This document shows positions 6,153 to 9,614 of a stretch of DNA of 9,614 nt, piece by piece. Position numbers and translations under genes: made by a program. The stretch is taken from the NCBI GenBank assembly GCA_050014815.1, contig JBEKCP010000182.1, positions 1-9,614 of the forward strand. The letters run 5' to 3'. Positions within the stretch are counted from its first letter, which is position 1. The number at the start of each line of letters is the position of its first letter. The stretch is from JBEKCP01 sp050014815 (GTDB lineage Bacteria > Planctomycetota > Planctomycetia > Pirellulales > Thermoguttaceae). The notes beneath the pieces were generated by a model, which was not told the origin of the DNA, did no database searches, and saw only the letters and a program-made list of their open reading frames with translations.

Positions 6153-7135
6153 CGGAAGCCGCGAAGAAGCGAGCGCCACGCAATCGCACGCTCACGGTAA
6201 GCCCCGACGACCGCCCGCGATTGCTGTCACAACTGATCGCTCAGCGTCCGGCCACCGCGCCCGATACGCCGGCCGAAGGGACGATACTTGGCGATTTTCG
6301 GGATTGGGTCGGCCTGCTTCCGCCGAGCCACGTTGACCTGCTCTTCTTGGACCCGCCCTACAATCTTGACAAGGAGTTCAACGGCAAGCGGTTTTCGCGG
6401 AAGGGCGTTGGCGAGTACACTGCATGGCTGGAGGAGATTATCTCCCTTCTGGTCCCGCTGCTGAAACCGACCGCCACGGTCTACATCTGCGGGGACTGGC
6501 TCACATCCATCTCGATTTTCTCCGCTGCCGCAAACCACCTGATTGTAAGAAACCGAATATCGTGGGAACGTGAGAAAGGGCGGGGGGCCAAACGGAATTG
6601 GAAGGGCGCGAGTGAAGATATCTGGTATTGCACGGTGTCGGAAGAATATACGTTCAACGTCGAGGCGGTCAAACTGCGGAGGAAGGTGCTAGCGCCGTAC
6701 ACGGACCATAACGGCTCCCCGAAGGACTGGGTGAAATCTGCCAGCGGCGGATACCGCGACACCCACCCGTCCAATTTCTGGACCGACATCACGATTCCGT
6801 TCTGGTCGATGCCGGAGAACACCGACCATCCCACTCAGAAGAGCGAAAAGCTGCTTGCGAAGCTCATCCTCGCCAGCACAAACCCGGGCGACTTCGTGCT
6901 GGACCCTTTCCTCGGCAGCGGGACAACTTCGGTCGTGGCAAAGAAATTGGGGCGGCGCTTCTTGGGAATTGAGCGCGACGAAACCTACGCCCTGCTTGCC
7001 GCCAAGCGGCTTGAGGCGGCAGAGAACGAAAGGGGAATCCAGGGGTTCTCCGATGGCGTCTTCTGGGAACGAAACACGCTCGCATTGCAGCGGAACGCGG
7101 CGAAATCCGGCCGAGCCACCCGGCTCTTTTTTTGA
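6149..7135 (+). CDS. Beta-class site-specific DNA methyltransferase (probably N6-adenine)
   Basis: 328-residue enzyme transferring a methyl group from S-adenosylmethionine to a base in a specific DNA site; DPPY favours N6-adenine over N4-cytosine, though the latter is not excluded. Motif order identifies the beta class: catalytic DPPYN (68-72) near the N-terminus, then a target-recognition region (about 75-220) with WEREKGRGAKRNWKG and DTHPSNFWTDI, then HPTQK (227-231), and last the SAM-binding LDPFLGSGTT (251-260) followed by GIERD. Length is normal for a complete enzyme and all key residues are present. Start ATG 6149 overlaps the preceding stop (ATGA), with GGAAG at 6137-6141 as ribosome site. 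The last codons overlap an intrinsic terminator: its T-run encodes the final Phe-Phe and the first base of TGA. It should protect host DNA from the endonuclease at 7206. The recognition site cannot be read from sequence. Confidence 0.93.
   Translation: MTEAAKKRAPRNRTLTVSPDDRPRLLSQLIAQRPATAPDTPAEGTILGDFRDWVGLLPPSHVDLLFLDPPYNLDKEFNGKRFSRKGVGEYTAWLEEIISLLVPLLKPTATVYICGDWLTSISIFSAAANHLIVRNRISWEREKGRGAKRNWKGASEDIWYCTVSEEYTFNVEAVKLRRKVLAPYTDHNGSPKDWVKSASGGYRDTHPSNFWTDITIPFWSMPENTDHPTQKSEKLLAKLILASTNPGDFVLDPFLGSGTTSVVAKKLGRRFLGIERDETYALLAAKRLEAAENERGIQGFSDGVFWERNTLALQRNAAKSGRATRLFF
7113..7133 (+). terminator. Intrinsic terminator embedded in the methyltransferase 3' end
   Basis: GAGCC (7113-7117), loop ACCC, GGCTC (7122-7126), then seven T (7127-7133). 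The stop codon TGA uses the last T. The stem is only 5 bp, so termination may be partial. It separates the upstream operon from the endonuclease gene. Confidence 0.65.
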
Positions 7136-7152
7136 CCAGACTACCCATTTTG

Positions 7153-7195
7153 TGCCGGAACCGGCATTGTTGTGGGGCTAGCATTCGGTTACAGT
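7153..7195 (+). promoter_or_regulatory. Inverted repeat and weak promoter for the endonuclease-like gene
   Basis: TGCCGG-AA-CCGGCA (7153-7166) is a perfect 6+6 inverted repeat. Immediately downstream lies TTGTTG (7167-7172), 17-base spacer, TACAGT (7190-7195). The predicted start near 7202 is within a few bases of the ATG at 7206. The repeat sits just upstream of the -35 box, where an activator or repressor would bind; no controller-protein gene is visible in the island. Confidence 0.4.
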
Positions 7196-7203
7196 CCGCC
7201 TCG

Positions 7204-7219
7204 TCATGGAAGACGAGAA
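7204..7219 (+). repeat. Short direct repeat flanking the methyltransferase gene (right copy)
   Basis: Right partner of 6133-6148, one mismatch in 16. It begins two bases before the start codon of the endonuclease-like gene. Deletion between the copies would fuse the two nuclease-like genes in frame. Confidence 0.4.
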
Positions 7220-8351
7220 CCAAGCCGGCACCAACCCGCTGTCGCAACTTGTGGCGTTCCTGCGCCAGTATGCCCGGGAGCATCCAGGTTGCACAAAGGA
7301 CGCCCTCGCCAAAGCCACGGCCGCTCGTTTCGGCCTGACAAGGGAACGGTCGGTCTACACCGGGCGTGATTTCTCGGTTCGCTTCTCGACGGCAAGCGGG
7401 GCTTCCTTCTCGAATGTCGTAATCTCTTTGTCGGCACTCAAGAAGTATGACCACCTGCCTTTCGTCGTTTGCGTTGTGCGCCCGAACGGCGTGCAGCCGC
7501 TCCTTGCGAACGCTACCCTTCTGAAGAAAGTCAGCCATAGCTCCCACCAACTCAGAATCGACAACGTCCGCGGCAGCATCCTTGGGCACGACATACTCCG
7601 CGACTACGAGGACGTCGAAAACACGCCTGAGAATTTCGACGCTCTCTTCGCCATGCACCAGGAATTCACCTGGGCGGAGAACTTGGCGCGGATTGTCGAG
7701 CGAACCAACGCCATCGCCCCGACAGGAGTCCGGTTCGAGCCGAGCGCGGACGAGCGACGCAGAATAATGGATTCCGCCAAGCTTGCGCACGCAATTGTGG
7801 GCAGCCCAGAGTACCTTCAACTCGAACGCGAGCTGTCACAAATGGTACAGGCGCAACGCGCAGCGATCCTGGAGGCCGCGCAGACTGATAACATCAACGA
7901 ACGCGGCAATCGGATCGAGCAGATAATCACTGAGGCCGAGAACGTCCACACCCTTCAGGACTTGACGCGGACGCTCGCTTCCGGCCACGAAATACGAATC
8001 GACATCAAGACCAAACTGTTTGGTCTGGCGTCGAGTCCGAAGGCGTACAACATTGACAAGGCCCTGCGCGCCCTCGCACGAGGCAATGCTGTGCTTGGCT
8101 TCTTCTTCGTGGGTATAGAGCGGGACAGTGGGCAAATCTCCACTCGCCTTGTGTCGGTGCTTGATCGCGCGATTCTCGGAGCTACACGCATCCAATTCCA
8201 CTGGGCCGGTCGAAACTCGCGCGGCGTAACCCAGTTGACGGGTGACCTGGCAAGCATCTTCGACGCGGCATACCGCGGCTCTGTCGATATTGCGGAAGCC
8301 GAAGCCTTCCTTGATCGCCTGATCGAGTTGAGAGCGACGCCCTCCGTGTAA
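7206..8351 (+). CDS. Restriction endonuclease-like protein, partner of the methyltransferase
   Basis: 381-residue protein, probably the type II restriction enzyme that cuts unmethylated DNA; the family is recognised by general appearance and not by a named match. Residues 1-60 are a small helical, possibly winged-helix region; about 61-165 includes FSNVVISLSALKKYDHLPF and LLANATLLKKVSHSS. The likely catalytic part is 230-305: a helix RGNRIEQII with Glu238, then HEIRIDIKTK with Asp266-Ile-Lys268 as the (D/E)XK half, then SSPKAYNIDKAL and FFFVGIE on the next strand. The first Asp of the motif is uncertain (Asp252 or Glu262). The C-terminus (320-380) has FHWAGRNSRGVTQLTGDL. ATG 7206 is the only early start after the in-frame stop at 7179 and has no Shine-Dalgarno, so the mRNA may be leaderless. 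It is 70 nt behind the methyltransferase, past a terminator, so it is expressed separately. Confidence 0.75.
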   Translation: MEDENQAGTNPLSQLVAFLRQYAREHPGCTKDALAKATAARFGLTRERSVYTGRDFSVRFSTASGASFSNVVISLSALKKYDHLPFVVCVVRPNGVQPLLANATLLKKVSHSSHQLRIDNVRGSILGHDILRDYEDVENTPENFDALFAMHQEFTWAENLARIVERTNAIAPTGVRFEPSADERRRIMDSAKLAHAIVGSPEYLQLERELSQMVQAQRAAILEAAQTDNINERGNRIEQIITEAENVHTLQDLTRTLASGHEIRIDIKTKLFGLASSPKAYNIDKALRALARGNAVLGFFFVGIERDSGQISTRLVSVLDRAILGATRIQFHWAGRNSRGVTQLTGDLASIFDAAYRGSVDIAEAEAFLDRLIELRATPSV

Positions 8352-8371
8352 ATCCGCCGCTCCCGGGTTAG

Positions 8372-8398
8372 AGCGCCTGATCCAGCGTCAGATGCGCT
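8372..8398 (+). terminator. Hairpin after the endonuclease-like gene, possible terminator
   Basis: AGCGC-CTGA (8372-8380), 7-nt loop, TCAG-AT-GCGCT (8388-8398): nine pairs with a 2-nt bulge, 20 nt past the stop. A smaller CAGGG/CCCTG hairpin (8413-8426) followed by GCTT comes next. No strong T-run, so factor-independent termination is doubtful. Confidence 0.35.
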
Positions 8399-8492
8399 GC
8401 GACCTCAACCGTCAGGGTGCTCCCTGGCTTGATGGCATCTACGGTCGCCCAACTCCCTCAAAGCAAGCAAGTTAAAGCAATCAACGTGCCCC

Positions 8493-8521
8493 TTGGAAGT
8501 CCGGCGGTCGCATGATATAAT
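8493..8521 (+). promoter_or_regulatory. Promoter on the island reading toward tRNA-Lys
   Basis: TTGGAA (8493-8498), 17-base spacer, perfect TATAAT (8516-8521). Start near 8528 gives a primary transcript with about 120 nt ahead of the tRNA, to be removed by processing. A nearer TAGACT at 8643-8648 lacks a recognisable -35 box, and would start inside the tRNA, so this promoter is the better candidate. Confidence 0.5.
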
Positions 8522-8546
8522 CACCAGCCGAACGCCGTCCACGGTA

Positions 8547-8583
8547 CCGCTTGGCGGCAAGCGGGTGTCAGAACGGGTGTCAG
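8547..8583. repeat. REP-like hairpin with two tandem CGGGTGTCAG units
   Basis: CCGCTTG-GCGG-CAAGCGG hairpin (8547-8564) runs directly into CGGGTGTCAG at 8562-8571 and a second copy at 8574-8583, a 12-base period. The same unit occurs at 4461-4470 at the other end of the island. Such units are often spread by REP-associated tyrosine transposases; no such gene is here. Confidence 0.5.
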
Positions 8584-8650
8584 TGTGGAAACGTCTGCTT
8601 CCGTCGCAACTAAAGTGGAATCCATAAGTCAAGTAACGGCATAGACTTAC

Positions 8651-8723
8651 GCCCTCTTAGCTCAGTTGGTAGAGCGTCTGACTCTTAATCAGAAAGTCGA
8701 AGGTTCGAGTCCTTCAGGGGGCA
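8651..8723 (+). tRNA. tRNA-Lys (anticodon CTT), intact
   Basis: 73 nt; folds into a complete cloverleaf. Acceptor GCCCTCT pairs with AGGGGGC (one T-G), the D arm contains AGCTCAGTTGGTAGAGC, the anticodon stem-loop is TCTGA-CTCTTAA-TCAGA with CTT at positions 34-36, the variable region is short, the T arm is GAAGG-TTCGAGT-CCTTC, and the discriminator is A. CCA is not encoded. Its first half (to 8688) duplicates 4292-4329 except for position 3, and in the island model that half came with the element while 8689-8723 is the original chromosomal 3' half. A strong terminator follows 7 nt downstream. Confidence 0.97.
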
Positions 8724-8730
8724 CTACTTA

Positions 8731-8763
8731 AAGCCTTGCGTGACAACGAGTTACGCAAGGCTT
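8731..8763 (+). terminator. Terminator hairpin downstream of tRNA-Lys
   Basis: AAGCCTTGCGTGAC, loop AACGA, GTTACGCAAGGCTT: 14 bp including one G-T pair. It is followed by the pyrimidine-rich CTCTT and not a full T-run. As a near-perfect palindrome it could also act on transcription from the right. Confidence 0.75.
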
Positions 8764-9057
8764 CTCTTATGCCCCGAAAGTTGTGGACAGCGCAGGGGCT
8801 ACCCAGGGGCTACCTCTGAGATAAAGAATGATGGCCTCAGAGCACAGTTGGTAGCCCGGATTTTCGAGCCGCCGCTGCCGGTCAAACGGGGTGAAGCCGG
8901 TTCGGCGACTCTCCCTTTGCACCCCGACGCGCCCAACGCGCGCCGGAGGCCCGATCCAGGACCAAGACGACCCGGACGCCGTCCCCCGGCAATCTGAACC
9001 GGCTGCTTCGGCGCGGAGCATCGGTGCGCCCCGAATGACCGACGGCCCCGTCTTGCT
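8764..9057. other. Noncoding stretch between tRNA-Lys and dinB
   Basis: I see no gene. The only regular feature is an exact tandem duplication of CAGGGGCTACC at 8793-8803 and 8804-8814. Open frames on both strands are GC-driven and lack motifs. A small GACG/CGTC stem at 9041-9052 lies 6 nt past the dinB stop and is too weak to call a terminator. Confidence 0.55.
8793..8814. repeat. Tandem 11-bp duplication CAGGGGCTACC x2
   Basis: Two adjacent identical 11-base units, 70 nt downstream of the tRNA 3' end. Could be a recombinase arm-type site or simple slippage. Confidence 0.5.
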
Positions 9058-9614
9058 TCAAGTCGGTGTGGGCTTCTGGCCGAGTCCCAGTCCGCTTCCA
9101 CGTCGTAGCGCCCCCGTCCCGAACCGCTCCTTGATCTCGTCGGCCACGGCGTCCACCCGGCTCTGCTTCTCCCTCTCCTCGGCGTCGAACAGCATCCCCT
9201 GGACCGGGCCCGTGTCGTCCAGGCCGCTCACGCCCATACCCAGCAGCCGAACCGGCAGGTGCCCGGCCGGGAGCCGCTGACCAAGCAACTCGCTGGCGGC
9301 CCGCCACAACTCCTGCGTGATGTCCGTGGGCTCCGGCAGCGTTTGGGAGCGGGTGATGAGGGAGAAGTCGGCGAAGCGGACCTTGAGCTGGACCGTCCGG
9401 CTCCGCAGCCCGTGCCGCCGCAATCGGCACCCCACCTGCTCGGTCAGGTCCACCAGCCAAGCCCGCAGCACCTCCATGTCGCTGATGTCGTGCTCGAACG
9501 TGGTCTCGTGCGAGATCGACTTGGCCTCCCGTTCGGGCACCACCGGCCGGTCGTCGCGGCCGTGGGCCAGGTTCCACAGGTGCTCGCCGCTGTTGCCGAA
9601 GCGGGCCTGGAACG
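9058..9614 (-). CDS. dinB: DNA polymerase IV (Y-family), C-terminal part, cut by window edge
   Basis: Error-prone translesion polymerase. The 184 visible residues, read from the right edge with no start codon, correspond to the end of the thumb and the little-finger domain: FGNSGEHLWNLAHGRDDRPV, then EREAKSISHETTFEHDI, then LRRHGLRSRTVQLKVRFADFSLITRS, and LPVRLLGMGVSGL, the usual order in DinB. QGMLF (9187-9201) fits the beta-clamp binding pentapeptide at its common place after the little finger. The catalytic palm and its acidic residues lie beyond the window. The TGA stop is at 9058-9060. It converges with tRNA-Lys across a 330-nt gap and is not part of the island. The tail ends GQKPTPT. 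High confidence in family. Confidence 0.95.
   Translation of the reverse strand, partial: FQARFGNSGEHLWNLAHGRDDRPVVPEREAKSISHETTFEHDISDMEVLRAWLVDLTEQVGCRLRRHGLRSRTVQLKVRFADFSLITRSQTLPEPTDITQELWRAASELLGQRLPAGHLPVRLLGMGVSGLDDTGPVQGMLFDAEEREKQSRVDAVADEIKERFGTGALRRGSGLGLGQKPTPT

Larger units (their letters stand above)
8352..8650. other. Right-end noncoding stretch of the island
   Basis: No gene seen. It contains the hairpins after the endonuclease gene, a good promoter (8493-8521) pointing at tRNA-Lys, and a REP-like hairpin with two tandem CGGGTGTCAG units (8547-8583). The sequence just before the tRNA shows no clear similarity to that before the left tRNA half. Confidence 0.55.
4330..8688. 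mobile_element. Predicted genomic island in tRNA-Lys carrying a nuclease/methyltransferase/endonuclease cassette, no recombinase seen
   Basis: Bounded by 35-base identical direct repeats made of the first half of tRNA-Lys (4295-4329 and 8654-8688). The three genes inside are all defence-like and use A/T-ending codons more freely than mnmG, the kinase or dinB. Removing 4330-8688 would rejoin 4329 to 8689 and restore one complete tRNA-Lys with the left-hand promoter. The repeat ends in the anticodon loop, a known crossover region for tyrosine integrases, but the element supplies the 5' half; usually integrating elements carry the 3' half. No integrase or transposase is present, so it would be mobilised in trans or is a fixed remnant. 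A tandem tRNA duplication with one degenerate copy is the alternative. Confidence 0.6.

Noticed and set aside
8547..8583. CRISPR-like array from the repeated CGGGTGTCAG unit
   Set aside because: Only two tandem units with a 2-base gap and no spacers or cas genes.
4292..8723. An intron or split tRNA explanation for the two halves
   Set aside because: The right copy is a full, self-sufficient tRNA, so no splicing is needed.
8740..9021. Open frames of 84-85 codons on both strands between tRNA-Lys and dinB
   Set aside because: Each is the complement of the other region, without motifs; one begins inside the terminator hairpin.

Overview
The window is high-GC bacterial DNA. A planctomycete-like host is suggested, with moderate confidence, by an excisionase-type helix-turn-helix fused to a response-regulator receiver, a soluble histidine kinase with a degenerate HDOD-like N-terminus, and short palindromic repeats (GTGCCACTGCT..., CCCAGGCG...CGCCTGGG, CGGGTGTCAG) of a kind I associate from memory with planctomycete genomes. 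No ribosomal or other taxonomic marker is present, so this is a lean and not an identification.

Layout. 1-1510: 3' portion of mnmG (tRNA wobble-uridine modification), cut by the left edge. A consensus-perfect sigma70-type promoter (TTGACA-N16-TATAAT) overlaps its stop codon and starts a leader of about 210 nt with three hairpins, leading into an HTH-receiver regulator (1753-2331). After a palindromic repeat (2353-2441) comes a cytoplasmic histidine kinase (2484-3944). Then a gene-poor stretch (3945-4291) holds one strong hairpin and a tRNA-type promoter.

4292-8723 looks like a small genomic island in a tRNA-Lys(CTT) gene. The first half of the tRNA, up to the anticodon loop, occurs at 4292-4329 and is orphaned; an intact tRNA-Lys lies at 8651-8723. 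The two copies share 35 identical bases (4295-4329 and 8654-8688). Between them are three genes of lower GC feel: a large unrecognised protein with a PD-(D/E)XK-like motif (4665-6152), a beta-class DNA methyltransferase with DPPY (6149-7135), and a restriction-endonuclease-like protein (7206-8351). No integrase or transposase is visible.

How the genes may work together: the first nuclease-like gene and the methyltransferase overlap by ATGA and are probably co-expressed. An intrinsic terminator built into the last codons of the methyltransferase separates them from the endonuclease gene, which has its own weak promoter, a 14-bp inverted repeat, and almost no leader. That is the arrangement expected of a restriction-modification module in which modification and restriction are expressed separately, plus an extra nuclease-like partner whose role is unknown.

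To the right, the tRNA is followed by a strong hairpin terminator (8731-8763), about 300 nt without a recognisable gene, and the 3' part of a DNA polymerase IV gene (dinB) on the minus strand, cut by the right edge.
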